Shown: positions 1 to 8,803 of the stretch, one piece after another
How the letters are laid out: every line of letters begins with the position of its first letter
Numbering within the stretch: position 1 is the first letter of the stretch
Assembly: GCA_963720765.1 (NCBI GenBank)
Contig: CAVRGS010000003.1
Coordinates: 124,001 to 188,000, forward strand
Direction: 5' to 3'
Source of the DNA: DASUAS01 sp963720765
GTDB lineage: Bacteria; Actinomycetota; Acidimicrobiia; IMCC26256; DASPTH01
DNA: 64,000 nt
Translations under genes and position numbers: made by a program
Notes under the pieces: model-generated
Seen by the model: the letters and a program-made list of their open reading frames with translations, nothing else
What the model was told of the DNA's origin: nothing
The model's database searches: none

Positions 1-686
1 ACAGGGAATCGAGGGATCGGCTGAGCACGTACACGAGGCCCGCGCCCACGGGGAGCGCCGCCACGCCAGCGACGATGCGACCATCGGCGAGCAGCAGCAC
101 CGGCACGACAACACCCGCCATCACGAGCAGCCGCGCGCCGGGGAGTGGACCGAGGAAGAGGGCGGGCGGTACGCGGAGCGGGTACCGCTGCTCGTCGCCG
201 TACGCGATCGCGTTGGCGGCGGCCGACGCGATGTCATGACCCGACGCGAGCAGCGTGCACACGAGCGTCGCGACGACAGCACCGACGGTGGCGATCGTCG
301 ACGCGCTGACCATCGATCGCGACGAGCACCGCACCGATCACGAACGCAGGTGCGATCACGCGCAGCGCGGTGAGCGAGATGGGACGCGGCGCGAGCGTTG
401 CCAGCAGTCCGAGCGCCCACGCGGCCCAGAGCAGCACCGCGCCCGCGACGCGCGGTCCCTCCGACCACGACGCGAGGGACGCCGATGCTGCTGGACCCGC
501 GGTCACCGGCAGGGTGATCCACGCGACGCGCAGCAGCCACAGGAAGAGAGGGCGAGGCAGCGGGACTCCGTTCGATCCGGGCCGTCGAGAGATGATCGTG
601 AGCGATGTGTGCGACGCGCGCCCGCTTGGAGCACGCCGTCGAGGCGATCGTAGAGTACGGCTCCATGACGCCGACCCTCCGGGCAC
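1..686 (-). CDS. Multi-pass membrane protein, partial and frameshifted
   Basis: I do not recognise the family. The minus strand encodes a run of hydrophobic segments. In one frame, between about 560 and 305, are LFLWLLRVAWITLPV, AGAVLLWAAWALGLLATLA and VIAPAFVIGAVLVAI. In another frame, from about 300 to the window edge, are STIATVGAVVATLVCTLLAS, LLVMAGVVVPVLLLA and AGVAALPVGAGLVYVLS. One extra base near 302 would join the two halves into a protein of at least six membrane segments that runs off the left end. The only ATG in frame is at 686, inside the divergent MetE-like gene, and no other common start lies between it and the first membrane segment, so the start is uncertain. Confidence 0.55.
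651..656 (+). promoter_or_regulatory. -10 element TAGAGT of the MetE-like gene
   Basis: TAGAGT lies 8 nt before the ATG at 665. This fits a promoter giving a leaderless transcript, a layout repeated before many genes in this window. Confidence 0.45.
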
Positions 687-1676
687 CTGTGCTCGTACCC
701 GGAGTCGCGACCGGCATCGGGAGTCTGCCCCACGACGATCCGACGACCGCGGCCGAGCTGGTGCTCCGGTGCCTCCCCGAGTTGCCCGCGGTCCCGCAGC
801 TCCCGGGGCGTGATCCGCGCGAGGGGATGCTGGCGCAGTGGCTGGTGGCCCTCCCGGAGGTCGAGGTCGCGTCCGACGGATCGCTCACCGTGCTCGGCGA
901 GTCCGACGCGGCGCCCGAATGCGTCTTCGACGATCGTGCGCACTCCGGCCTGCTCGCGTTCCTCGACCTGGCGTCGCGCGCCGAGAGCGTGCCGGCACGC
1001 ATCAAGGCCCAGGTGACAGGGCCGCTGACGCTCGGCACCGCACTCCACGCGGCCGGGATGGCGGCACCCCGCGCCTTCGAGCGCGCCGCGGCAGTCACGC
1101 GAGCGTGGTCGGTCGCCCTCGAAGCGTTGGTCGACACCCGTCTGCCCGGCACCGGACTCGTGCTCTTCCTCGACGAACCGTCCTTGGTGTCGTGGCGGCG
1201 TGACGACGCGCCGCTCGACCGCGAATCGGCGATCGACCTGCTGTCGGGCGCGCTGGCGGCCGTGGACAGCGTCACCGGCGTGCACGTGTGCAGCGAGGGC
1301 GATCTCGCCCTCGCACTCGAAGCCGGCCCAGAGGTCCTCGGGATCGAAGTGCACGACGACCTCGTGCAGCACACGGTGGGGTTGGCGCGCTTCCTCGACG
1401 GCGACGGCTGGATCGCGTGGGGCGCGGTGCCGACCGATCGTCCGGTCGGCGAGTCGGCCGATCCGCACTGGCGCGTGCTCGCGCGCGTGTGGTGCGAGCT
1501 GCACGCGGCGCGGGTGCGATCCGGTGCCGCTGCGCACCCGCGGGATGATCACCCCCGCGTGCGGCCTCGCGGGCTACGGTGCCTCGCAGGCCGAGCGGGT
1601 GCTCGGCATCGCACGCGAATTGGCTGCCCGGGTGCACGACCAGGCGGTCGCCGCGCGACTCACCCTTGGAGCCTGA
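665..1676 (+). CDS. Cobalamin-independent methionine synthase-like protein (frameshift near 1516)
   Basis: This is a short MetE C-terminal-type protein of about 337 aa, the barrel half that binds zinc and homocysteine. Actinobacteria often carry it annotated as vitamin B12-independent methionine synthase. The N-terminus has the family pattern GVATGIGSLPHDDP, and a His-x-Cys pair sits in GVHVCSEGD. After about 1516 the frame must move by one: the first frame turns into arginine-rich nonsense, while the next one reads DPVPLRTRGMITPACGLAGY, which carries the expected final zinc Cys, and ends at 1676. One surplus G in the stretch around 1512-1520 explains the break. The ATG at 665 follows a -10 element directly. 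The methyl donor and true substrate are not shown by sequence; the short form may not do classical MetE chemistry. Confidence 0.75.
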
Positions 1677-1677
1677 C

Positions 1678-2235
1678 GTGGAAACCTCCTCGTACCGCTA
1701 CTGCGGAGTGTGCGGCCAGCCGCTCGAGCCCGGCGCGACCGTCTGCGCCAACTGCGGTGCTGCGGTCGACAACGCGGGCGAGGGTGCCCCGGCGACCGGC
1801 GAGCAGACCATGGCCATGCCCGCGGCGGCGGCCGGAGCCGCGGCAGCCGGCGGTGCGGCGGGCGCAGGCGCCGGTGGTGTCGGCGGCGGTGGAGGAGGAG
1901 ACGGCGTCCCGCCCGACGACGACGACGAAGGCATGTCGTCGGGGATGCGCTGGCTGATCGCGGCGCTGATCATCCTCGCGGTGATCCTCGCCGGTGTGGT
2001 GATCGCGTTGCTGTTGTCGGACAACGGTGGCGACGACAAGCCCAAGACCACCACCACGTCGTCGTCGACCAGCACCACGAGCTCGTCGACCACGTCGACC
2101 ACGGCGCCGACGACGACCGCGCCGACGACCACCACGGCGCCGGCGACGACGACGACCACTGCACCGCCGACGACCACGACCACCACTGCACCGCCGACGA
2201 CGACGACGACCACGACAACCCTGCCCGGGCCGTAG
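1678..2235 (+). CDS. Zinc-ribbon membrane protein with Thr-rich tail
   Basis: A 185-aa protein with three visible parts. Residues 8-30 form a zinc ribbon with two CxxC knuckles (CGVC and CANC). A Gly/Ala-rich and then acidic linker follows. One membrane helix near residues 100-121 (WLIAALIILAVILAGVVIAL) precedes a tail of about 60 residues that is almost only Thr with Ser, Ala and Pro. The likely topology is ribbon in the cytoplasm and Thr-rich tail outside, where it could span the wall or be glycosylated; that is inference. The GTG start at 1678 lies one base after the MetE-like stop, suggesting coupling. Function is unknown; similar architectures are usually annotated only as zinc-ribbon proteins. 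Confidence 0.75.
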   Translation: METSSYRYCGVCGQPLEPGATVCANCGAAVDNAGEGAPATGEQTMAMPAAAAGAAAAGGAAGAGAGGVGGGGGGDGVPPDDDDEGMSSGMRWLIAALIILAVILAGVVIALLLSDNGGDDKPKTTTTSSSTSTTSSSTTSTTAPTTTAPTTTTAPATTTTTAPPTTTTTTAPPTTTTTTTTLPGP

Positions 2236-2260
2236 CGACGTAGCTGTCACACCCGATCGG

Positions 2261-2266
2261 TAGATT
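2261..2266 (+). promoter_or_regulatory. -10 element TAGATT of ligA
   Basis: TAGATT ends 7 nt before the ATG at 2274. An imperfect palindrome containing CCGATCGG sits just upstream and overlapping it (2254-2261). Confidence 0.45.
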
Positions 2267-2273
2267 GCGGGCG

Positions 2274-4361
2274 ATGGCCCGCTCATCCGGAGTCGGAGCA
2301 GTCCCACCCGCGGCAGTCCCTCGCGACATCGCGGCGCGCGCCGACGAACTGGCTGCGCAGATCCGCCATCACCGCGAGCGGTACTACAACGACGACGAAC
2401 CCGAGGTCTCCGACGCCGAGTTCGACTCGCTGGTGCGCGAGCTCCAGGCGCTCGCCGACGAACACCCCGCGCTCCACACTGCCGACTCCCCGCTCGAAGA
2501 GGTCGGCGCGCCACCGTCGGCCACGTTCGCGCCGGTGCAACACGTGGTCCCGATGCTCTCGCTCGACAACGCGTTCGATCGCGATGAATTGGCTGCGTGG
2601 CACGCGCGCATCGAACGGGTGATCACCGACCCGGTCACGTTCGTCGGTGAACCCAAGCTCGACGGCCTGGCCATCTCGCTGCTCTACGAGGAAGGTCACC
2701 TCGTGCGGGGCGCCACGCGCGGCGACGGCGACACGGGCGAAGACGTCACGGCCAACGTCGCCACCATCGCTGCGATCCCGGAACGGTTGCTGGGCGACTC
2801 GATCCCGATGCGGCTCGAGGTGCGGGGCGAGGTGTTCATGCCGCTGGCGTCGTTCGAAGAGCTGAACCGGCGTCAAGGCGACGCCGGTGATCGCCTCTTC
2901 GTGAACCCGCGCAACGCCGCCGCCGGGAGCTTGCGGCAGAAGGACCCGCGCATCACCGCCTCGCGCGACCTCGCGTTCGACGCGTACCAACTCGGTGTGC
3001 AGGAGGGTGGGCCCGCGCTCGCGTCGCACCACGAGACCCTCGGGTGGCTGCGCGACCTCGGGCTCCCGGTGAACGATCACATCGAGCAACTCGCGTCGTT
3101 CGACGCGGTGTACGAGTTCTGCGAGCGAGTCGAGGCCAACCGTCACTCGTACGGCTACGACATCGACGGCGCGGTCGTGAAGGTCGACGACCTCGCGCAA
3201 CGCAACGAGCTCGGCTTCACCAGCCGCGCGCCCCGATGGGCGATCGCCTTCAAGTTCCCGCCCGAGGAGAAGACCACTCTGCTGCGCGGGATCATGGTGA
3301 GCATCGGGCGCACGGGGCGCGCCACACCGTTCGCCCAGCTCGAGCCGGTGTTCGTCGGTGGTTCCACCGTCGGCTTGGCGACCCTGCACAACCAGGACGA
3401 GGTGGCGCGCAAGGACGTGCGCGTCGGCGACACGGTCATCGTGCGCAAGGCGGGCGACGTCATCCCCGAGGTCGTCGGCCCGGTGCTGGCCAAGCGCAAG
3501 AAGGGGGCGCGCAAGTGGAAATTCCCCACGCTCTGCCCGGTGTGCAACCAGCCGCTCGTGCGCCCCGAGGGTGAAGCCGACACCCGGTGCGTCAACGTCG
3601 ACTGTCCGGCGCAACGCGTCCAACGCATCGTGTTCTTCGCCGGGCGCTCGGCGATGGACATCGAAGGCCTCGGCGAGGAGAGGGTCACCCAGTTCGTGGA
3701 GGCCGACCTCCTCGACGACGCCGCCGACCTGTACGACCTCACGGTCGAGCGACTCGTCCCGCTCGATCGCATCGGCGAGCGCTCGGCCCAGCTGCTCGTC
3801 GACGCGATCGACGAGTCACGCACGCGACCGCTCGCCAAGTTGCTCGTCGGTCTGGGCATTCGCCACGTCGGGCCGAGCGCGGCACAGGCGCTCGCGCGCG
3901 AGCTCGGCAGCCTCGATGCGATCGAGGCCGCCGGCGCGGAGGAGCTCGCCGCGGTCGACGGCGTCGGCGGTGTCATCGCGCTGAGCATCGTCGAGTTCTT
4001 CGCCAACGCGCGCAACCGCGACTTCGTGCGCCGCCTCGTCGCCGCGGGCGTCAACGTGGAAGGACCTCCCAAGGCCGAGGTGCGCGCCGACGTGCCGTCG
4101 CTCGACGGCATGACCTTCGTGCTCACCGGCACGTTGGCGTCGATGACACGTGAGGAAGCGCAGGCGGAGCTCGAGGCGCGCGGCGCCAAGGTCACGAGCA
4201 GCGTGTCCAAGAAGACGAGCTACGTCGTGGTGGGCGTGAGCCCGGGTTCGAAGCTCGCCAAGGCGGAGCAGCTCGGCGTGGCGATCCTCGACGACGACGC
4301 GCTCCGGCGCCTCTTGGAGCACGGTCCCGAGCCGCCGGACGCGACCGAGCCCTCGGAGTGA
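2274..4361 (+). CDS. ligA: NAD-dependent DNA ligase LigA
   Basis: Full-length bacterial replicative DNA ligase of 695 aa that seals nicks using NAD. The order is standard: an Ia domain with the YY of RERYYNDDEPEVSDAEFD, the adenylation domain with catalytic Lys128 in EPKLDG, an OB fold, a four-Cys zinc finger (CPVC ... CVNVDC, around residues 422-444), helix-hairpin-helix repeats, and a C-terminal BRCT domain from about residue 605 (GMTFVLTGTLASMTREEAQ). A TTG at 2265 is also in frame, but it overlaps the TAGATT -10 element, so ATG 2274 is preferred and the mRNA is probably leaderless. The gene is intact. A separate ATP-dependent ligase lies at 37.4 kb. Confidence 0.97.
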   Translation: MARSSGVGAVPPAAVPRDIAARADELAAQIRHHRERYYNDDEPEVSDAEFDSLVRELQALADEHPALHTADSPLEEVGAPPSATFAPVQHVVPMLSLDNAFDRDELAAWHARIERVITDPVTFVGEPKLDGLAISLLYEEGHLVRGATRGDGDTGEDVTANVATIAAIPERLLGDSIPMRLEVRGEVFMPLASFEELNRRQGDAGDRLFVNPRNAAAGSLRQKDPRITASRDLAFDAYQLGVQEGGPALASHHETLGWLRDLGLPVNDHIEQLASFDAVYEFCERVEANRHSYGYDIDGAVVKVDDLAQRNELGFTSRAPRWAIAFKFPPEEKTTLLRGIMVSIGRTGRATPFAQLEPVFVGGSTVGLATLHNQDEVARKDVRVGDTVIVRKAGDVIPEVVGPVLAKRKKGARKWKFPTLCPVCNQPLVRPEGEADTRCVNVDCPAQRVQRIVFFAGRSAMDIEGLGEERVTQFVEADLLDDAADLYDLTVERLVPLDRIGERSAQLLVDAIDESRTRPLAKLLVGLGIRHVGPSAAQALARELGSLDAIEAAGAEELAAVDGVGGVIALSIVEFFANARNRDFVRRLVAAGVNVEGPPKAEVRADVPSLDGMTFVLTGTLASMTREEAQAELEARGAKVTSSVSKKTSYVVVGVSPGSKLAKAEQLGVAILDDDALRRLLEHGPEPPDATEPSE

Positions 4362-4418
4362 CGCCGCTCCGGGGCGGCGGCATAACCTCCCCGACACCAC
4401 GGACCACACGGGGGACAC

Positions 4419-4871
4419 ATGGCTGACGACTCGGTGATCGGGAAGCGCTTTCCCGGCTACACGTTCCCGATCGAGCGGGGCAAGATCCGGGAGTTCGCGC
4501 AGGCGACGAAGACCGCGAACCCCGACTACCTCGACGATCCCGAGGCCGTGATCGAGCCCACGTGGCTGATCGCGTCCGGGTTCTGGGCCCCACCCGACCT
4601 CGCCAACCCGGTCGCCGAGCTCAACATCAACCTGGCCCGGCTCCTGCACGGCGGCCAGGAGTTCGTGTTCCACGGCCCGCCGCCGAAGGCCGGTGACGTG
4701 ATCACCACCGAATCGTGGATCGACAAGGTCTACGAGAAGGAGGGCAAGCGGGGTGGCAGCATGCGCTTCGCCGAGATGGTCACCGAGTACAAGGACCAGA
4801 CCGGCACCGTCGTGGCCGAGTCGCGCACCACGATGATCGAGACGGGCAAGTCCACGACGGAGGGATCGTGA
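4419..4871 (+). CDS. MaoC-like dehydratase, HadA-type subunit
   Basis: A 150-aa hot-dog protein of the FAS1-dehydratase/MaoC N-terminal type. It opens with the family phrase IGKRFPGYTFPIERGKIREFA and has ANPDYLDDPEA and a central helix WLIASGFW. The catalytic Asp/His of hydratase 2 enzymes is absent, as expected for the structural partner of a heterodimer. Its stop TGA (4869-4871) overlaps the ATG of the next gene by one base, so both are coupled. Together they resemble mycobacterial HadA/HadB (R)-3-hydroxyacyl dehydratases, or an (R)-specific enoyl-CoA hydratase used in beta-oxidation; the acyl carrier (ACP or CoA) cannot be told from sequence. A TAACCT -10-like hexamer sits at 4383-4388. 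Confidence 0.85.
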   Translation: MADDSVIGKRFPGYTFPIERGKIREFAQATKTANPDYLDDPEAVIEPTWLIASGFWAPPDLANPVAELNINLARLLHGGQEFVFHGPPPKAGDVITTESWIDKVYEKEGKRGGSMRFAEMVTEYKDQTGTVVAESRTTMIETGKSTTEGS

Positions 4872-5287
4872 TGCCGACCTGGGACGAGCTGCAGGAGGGG
4901 AGTGCCCCCGAGGCCCGCGAGTACGGGCCGATCTCCCGCACCGACATGGTGCGCTACCAGGGAGCGTCAGGCGACTTCAACCCGATCCACCACGACGAGG
5001 AGTTCGCCAAGTCGGCCGGCTACCCGTCGGTCTTCTCGGTCGGCATGCTCCAAGCCGGCATCCTCGCCGGCTTCGCCACCGAGTGGCTCGGCGCGAAGAA
5101 CGTGCGCCGCTACTCGGTGCAGTTCCGCGAGCAGGTGTGGCCGGGCGATGTCGTGATCTGCTCCGGCTCCGTCACCCGCAAGTACGAGGACAACGGTGAG
5201 CACAAGGTCGACGTCGACCTCCTCTGCACCCGCCAGGCCTCCGGCGGCGCGGCGATCAAGGGCGAAGCGACGTTCGTCGTCCCGTGA
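4871..5287 (+). CDS. MaoC-like dehydratase, HadB-type catalytic subunit
   Basis: A 138-aa single hot-dog MaoC domain carrying the hydratase 2 motif GDFNPIHHDEEFAKSAGYPS, where the Asp and His are the catalytic pair. It is the active partner of the preceding gene, with which it shares one nucleotide (TGATG). The pair should dehydrate or hydrate 3-hydroxyacyl/enoyl thioesters. The alcohol dehydrogenase follows 27 nt downstream and may be co-transcribed. Confidence 0.87.
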   Translation: MPTWDELQEGSAPEAREYGPISRTDMVRYQGASGDFNPIHHDEEFAKSAGYPSVFSVGMLQAGILAGFATEWLGAKNVRRYSVQFREQVWPGDVVICSGSVTRKYEDNGEHKVDVDLLCTRQASGGAAIKGEATFVVP

Positions 5288-5314
5288 GCGGCTCGCGAGC
5301 CGACGGGTGAGCTG

Positions 5315-6313
5315 ATGCGGGCGCAGCAGCTGTCGGCCGCGGCCGCGATCGCGACCCGGCCCCTCGAGCTCGTCGAACGTCCTGATCCGGTGCCGGTTCC
5401 GGGCGCCGTCCGGGTGCGCGTGCACGCGTGTGGATGTTGTCGCACCGACCTGCACGTGGTGGAGGGCGACCTGGAGCTCCCGCACCTGCCGGTGATCCCT
5501 GGCCACCAGGTGGTGGGCCGGGTCGACGCGCTCGGCGACGGCTGCACGCGCCTCGCGCTCGGTGATCGGGTGGGTGTTCCGTGGCTGCACCACACGTGCG
5601 GGATCTGCGCCTTCTGCATGCGGGGCGAGGAGAACCTGTGCGTCGCCGCCGACTTCACCGGCTGGACCGTCGACGGTGGCTACGCGGACGCGATCGTGGT
5701 CCCCGAGGACTTCGCGGTGCTGCTGCCGTCGGCGCTCGGCGATCTCGCGGCCGCGCCACTGCTGTGCGCGGGCGTCATCGGGTACCGGGCGCTGCGGCGC
5801 GCGGAGGTGCAACCGGGTGAACGCGTCGCGCTGTTCGGCTTCGGTGCCTCGGCCCACCTCGCGCTGCAGGTGCTGCACCACTGGGAATGCGATGTGGTGG
5901 TGATGACCCGCGGCGAGCATCACCGGGAGCTGGCGCGTGAGCTCGGCGCATCCTGGGTCGGCGGCGCGGCCGACGTGCCGCCGGAACCATGCGATCGCGC
6001 AGTCGTGTTCGCGCCGGCCGGCGAACTGGTGCCGGTCGCGCTCGGTGCGGTGCGCGCGGGTGGGACCGTTGCGCTCGCCGGCATCCACATGAGCGAACTG
6101 CCGGCCATGCCCTACGAGCTGCTGTGGCACGAGCGCTCGTTGCGCTCGGTCGCGAACATGACCCGCACCGACGCGCAGGAGTTCATGGACCTCGCCGCCG
6201 TCGCCGGCGTGCGGGTCGCGTACGAGGCGTACCCACTCGACGCCGCCAACGACGCGCTGCTGGCCATCGCCACCGATGCGGTGCGCGGCGCCGCCGTGCT
6301 GCAGATGGCCTGA
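5315..6313 (+). CDS. Zinc-dependent alcohol dehydrogenase, AdhA type
   Basis: A 332-aa medium-chain dehydrogenase/reductase. The catalytic zinc site is formed by Cys in GCCRTDLH and His in PGHQVVG. The structural zinc lobe has four Cys in CGICAFCMRGEENLC. A Rossmann segment reads ERVALFGFGASAHLALQ (GxGxxA type). Alcohol or aldehyde is the likely substrate with NAD(P). It lies 27 nt after the MaoC pair on the same strand, so a shared transcript is plausible, but no metabolic link is proved. Confidence 0.87.
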   Translation: MRAQQLSAAAAIATRPLELVERPDPVPVPGAVRVRVHACGCCRTDLHVVEGDLELPHLPVIPGHQVVGRVDALGDGCTRLALGDRVGVPWLHHTCGICAFCMRGEENLCVAADFTGWTVDGGYADAIVVPEDFAVLLPSALGDLAAAPLLCAGVIGYRALRRAEVQPGERVALFGFGASAHLALQVLHHWECDVVVMTRGEHHRELARELGASWVGGAADVPPEPCDRAVVFAPAGELVPVALGAVRAGGTVALAGIHMSELPAMPYELLWHERSLRSVANMTRTDAQEFMDLAAVAGVRVAYEAYPLDAANDALLAIATDAVRGAAVLQMA

Positions 6314-6316
6314 GGC

Positions 6317-6779
6317 TCAGGCCTTGGCGACGAACGACCAGCTGAACGAGTAGGGGTTCGCCGGCCGGTCGACCAGCCGGCCTTCCCAGTACTTCACGAC
6401 CACCTGGTTCTCGCCGGCTCGGAAGCGGCTGATGACCTTGTCGGGTCCCGGACGGAAGCTGACCGTCTGGATGCCGACGACGCGGTCGAGTTGGTCCTCG
6501 GGGATCTCGATGCCGTCGATCACCAAGACGCCGGTGTACTGGTCGGCGAGGTCGACGGTGACGTCGTCGATGAGCCCGGTGATCTGATTGGGTTGGGGGT
6601 TCACCGCCTGGATGTCCGCGGGCAGTGCCTTCTCGCCGGTCGGGCTCGTGTCGGCCTCGTTGAGCAGGTAGATGCCGAGGTTGAACGTCACGAGCAGCGT
6701 GATCGCGACCGACCGCGACCCGGCCCGGGTGCTTGAACAGTCGCCGTCGCGTGGGGACGGCAGAGGGGGTGTCGGCCAT
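6317..6779 (-). CDS. Small membrane-anchored protein of unknown function (frameshift near 6725)
   Basis: About 153 aa. The N-terminus MADTPSAVPTRRRLFKHPG is read in one frame; after one surplus G near 6725 the other frame continues SRSVAITLLVTFNLGIYLLN, a single membrane helix, and then a beta-rich domain containing GLIDDVTVDLADQYTGVLVI and ending in YSFSWSFVAKA. The positively charged start before the helix suggests an N-in anchor with the domain outside the membrane. I do not recognise the domain. A TAGCCT -10 element 8 nt before ATG 6779 supports this start. It converges on the alcohol dehydrogenase with a 3-nt gap and is divergent from the kinase gene. Confidence 0.65.
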
Positions 6780-6787
6780 CGACTCCG

Positions 6788-6793
6788 AGGCTA
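6788..6793 (-). promoter_or_regulatory. -10 element TAGCCT of the 6317-6779 gene
   Basis: Read on the minus strand, TAGCCT ends 8 nt before ATG 6779, another leaderless-type arrangement. Confidence 0.45.
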
Positions 6794-6869
6794 ACGCTCG
6801 CACTGGAGCGAACTTCAGCGGGCGCGCCGGACGTCGTGCAGGTGCCGCGGATCGACAGGGTGCGGCCGG

Positions 6870-6875
6870 TACCTT
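6870..6875 (+). promoter_or_regulatory. -10 element TACCTT of the PASTA kinase gene
   Basis: TACCTT ends 6 nt before ATG 6882, giving a transcript that would begin at or next to the start codon. Confidence 0.45.
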
Positions 6876-6881
6876 GACCCG

Positions 6882-8753
6882 ATGGCGATCTCCGGCGTCG
6901 CCGACCTCACCGGCCGCGTCCTCGCCGGTCGCTACCGTCTGCTCGCACCGATCGGCGCAGGCGCGAGCGGTCGCGTCTACGTCGCCGACGACGTGCGCCT
7001 GAAGCGCCGGGTGGGCGTGAAGGTCCTGCACCTCGCCCTGGCCGAGGACGCCGGCTTCCTGCGCCGGTTCCGGGCCGAAGCACAGGTGGCGGCCTCCCTC
7101 AACCATCCCAACGTCATGGCGGTGTACGACTGGGGCGAGGACGACGTGCCGTTCATGGTGCTCGAGCTCCTCACCGGCGGCAGCCTGCGCGGGATGCTCG
7201 ACGCCGACGCGCGACTGAGTCCGGCGCAGGCTGCGCACGTGGGCCGCCAGGTCTCGAGCGCGCTCGAATACGCGCACGCACGCGGGGTCGTGCACCGCGA
7301 CATCAAGCCGGCCAACCTGCTGTTCGACGAGCACGGCATCGTGCGCGTGGCCGACTTCGGGCTCGCGCGCGCGCTCGCCGAAGCGAGCTGGACCGAGCCC
7401 GCGGGCGCGGTCGTGGGCACTGCGCGCTACGCGGCACCCGAACAGGTGACGGGCGCGCCGCTCGACGGCCGCGCCGACCTGTACTCCCTCGCGATCGTGT
7501 TGGTGGAGGCGGTCACCGGCACCGTACCTGCGATCGCCGACACCGCGATCGGCACGCTCGCGGCCCGCACGCACACACCGCTCGTCGCGCCGCTGGCCCT
7601 CGGGCGTCTCGGTCCCGTGGTGGAGCGCGCCGGCAAGCCCGAGCCCGCCGATCGCTACCCCGACGCCGCCACCATGCGCGCCGCGCTGGCCGACGCGGCC
7701 CGCGCGCTCCCACCGCCCCAACCGCTGCCGCTCGCCGGGCTCGGCGGCGAGATCGACGGCGGCCCGCCCACGCAGATCGGTCGGTCGTCGAACCTGTTCG
7801 ACCAGGACGCGCCGCTCGCGCCCCCGGTCGTCGTCGACGAGGCCCCGCAGCCGGCGAAGGCCCGCCGCCGTGCCCCCGGTGCGGTGCGATGGATCAGCTC
7901 CTTCGTGATCGCGGCGATCCTGCTGGCGCTCGTCGGCGGAGGGATCGCGATCGCCGCCGTCTCCACCCAGGCGGAGACGGTCGCGGTGCCGTCGCTCGTG
8001 GGACTCACGCAGGCGAACGCCACCGACGCCCTGGCGGCGACGGGGCTGTCGCTGAAGATCGTCACCCGCACCGCCGACGACCCCGCCGAGACCGTGATCG
8101 GCCAGGATCCGGCGCCGGGCGCGTTCGTGGGCGACGGCGGCGCGGTGCAACTCGTCGTGTCACGCGGTCCGCCGCCGGTCCTGATCCCGACCGTGGCGGG
8201 CCAATCCCCCGCTGACGCGCAGGCCGCGCTCGAAGCCCAGGGGTTCGTGGTGCAGGTGCAGCACCGGTACGACGAGACGGTGCCGGTCGACGTGGTCATC
8301 GACACCGATCCGGGAGGCGGCGCCAAGTTGGCGCGCGACTCCAGCCTGACGCTGCTGGTGAGCGACGGCCCCGCGCCGGTCCCGGTGCCCGACGTCAGCG
8401 GCAAGACCTTCGACGACGCGTCCCAGCAGCTCACCGCGGCGGGGTTCACGGTGGCGCGCGCCGACGATTTCAGCGACACCGTCGACAAGGACAAGGTGAT
8501 CGGCACCGACCCGGCGTCCGGTCAGGGCGCGAACCGCGGGGTGCAGGTCGTCGTGCACGTGAGCAAGGGTCCCGAGATGGTCGCGGTCCCGAACCTCGTG
8601 GGCAAGACCCTCGACGCCGCGCAGGCTCAGTTGCAGGCTGCGGGCTTCGCGGTCGACACGCAGAGCTACCTGCCCGGGCGGCTGGTGCGGGCCCAGTCGC
8701 CGGCAGCAAACACCAGCGTCAAGAAGGGGACCCAGGTCACGCTGTTCTTCTAG
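6882..8753 (+). CDS. Ser/Thr protein kinase with four PASTA domains (PknB-like)
   Basis: A 623-aa receptor kinase. Residues 20-270 are a Hanks kinase: Gly-rich IGAGASGRVYV, ATP-binding Lys47 in VGVKVL, the HRDIKPANLL loop with Asp140, DFG from Asp158, and APE in YAAPEQ. A proline-rich juxtamembrane linker leads to one membrane helix near residues 338-362. Four PASTA repeats follow (starting VAVPSLVG, VLIPTVAG, VPVPDVSG and VAVPNLVG), which in this family sense muropeptides or lipid II. It should couple cell-wall state to phosphorylation of growth or division proteins. No phosphatase, FtsW/RodA or penicillin-binding protein neighbours it, so it is not in the classic pknAB operon. Confidence 0.93.
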   Translation: MAISGVADLTGRVLAGRYRLLAPIGAGASGRVYVADDVRLKRRVGVKVLHLALAEDAGFLRRFRAEAQVAASLNHPNVMAVYDWGEDDVPFMVLELLTGGSLRGMLDADARLSPAQAAHVGRQVSSALEYAHARGVVHRDIKPANLLFDEHGIVRVADFGLARALAEASWTEPAGAVVGTARYAAPEQVTGAPLDGRADLYSLAIVLVEAVTGTVPAIADTAIGTLAARTHTPLVAPLALGRLGPVVERAGKPEPADRYPDAATMRAALADAARALPPPQPLPLAGLGGEIDGGPPTQIGRSSNLFDQDAPLAPPVVVDEAPQPAKARRRAPGAVRWISSFVIAAILLALVGGGIAIAAVSTQAETVAVPSLVGLTQANATDALAATGLSLKIVTRTADDPAETVIGQDPAPGAFVGDGGAVQLVVSRGPPPVLIPTVAGQSPADAQAALEAQGFVVQVQHRYDETVPVDVVIDTDPGGGAKLARDSSLTLLVSDGPAPVPVPDVSGKTFDDASQQLTAAGFTVARADDFSDTVDKDKVIGTDPASGQGANRGVQVVVHVSKGPEMVAVPNLVGKTLDAAQAQLQAAGFAVDTQSYLPGRLVRAQSPAANTSVKKGTQVTLFF

Positions 8754-8757
8754 GTGT

Positions 8758-8767
8758 ACCGATCGGT
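8758..8767. promoter_or_regulatory. Perfect 10-bp palindrome ACCGATCGGT before the SDR gene
   Basis: A self-complementary decamer between the kinase stop and the SDR start. Its position and symmetry suit a TetR-type operator, as often found before acyl-CoA metabolism genes in actinobacteria; the regulator is not in this window. Confidence 0.35.
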
Positions 8768-8803
8768 CTATCCTCCGGCAACCTGCACGAGGGGGGTTCG
8801 GAG

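Noticed and set aside
2035..2232. A tandem run of ACC/ACG/ACT triplets resembling a repeat array
   Set aside because: It is a Thr-rich coding tail with irregular codons. There are no direct repeats with spacers, so it is not CRISPR or a true microsatellite.
4362..4379. A 6-bp hairpin just after ligA as a terminator
   Set aside because: Stem is short, loop is 6 nt and there is no T-run; in such GC-rich DNA this is expected by chance.
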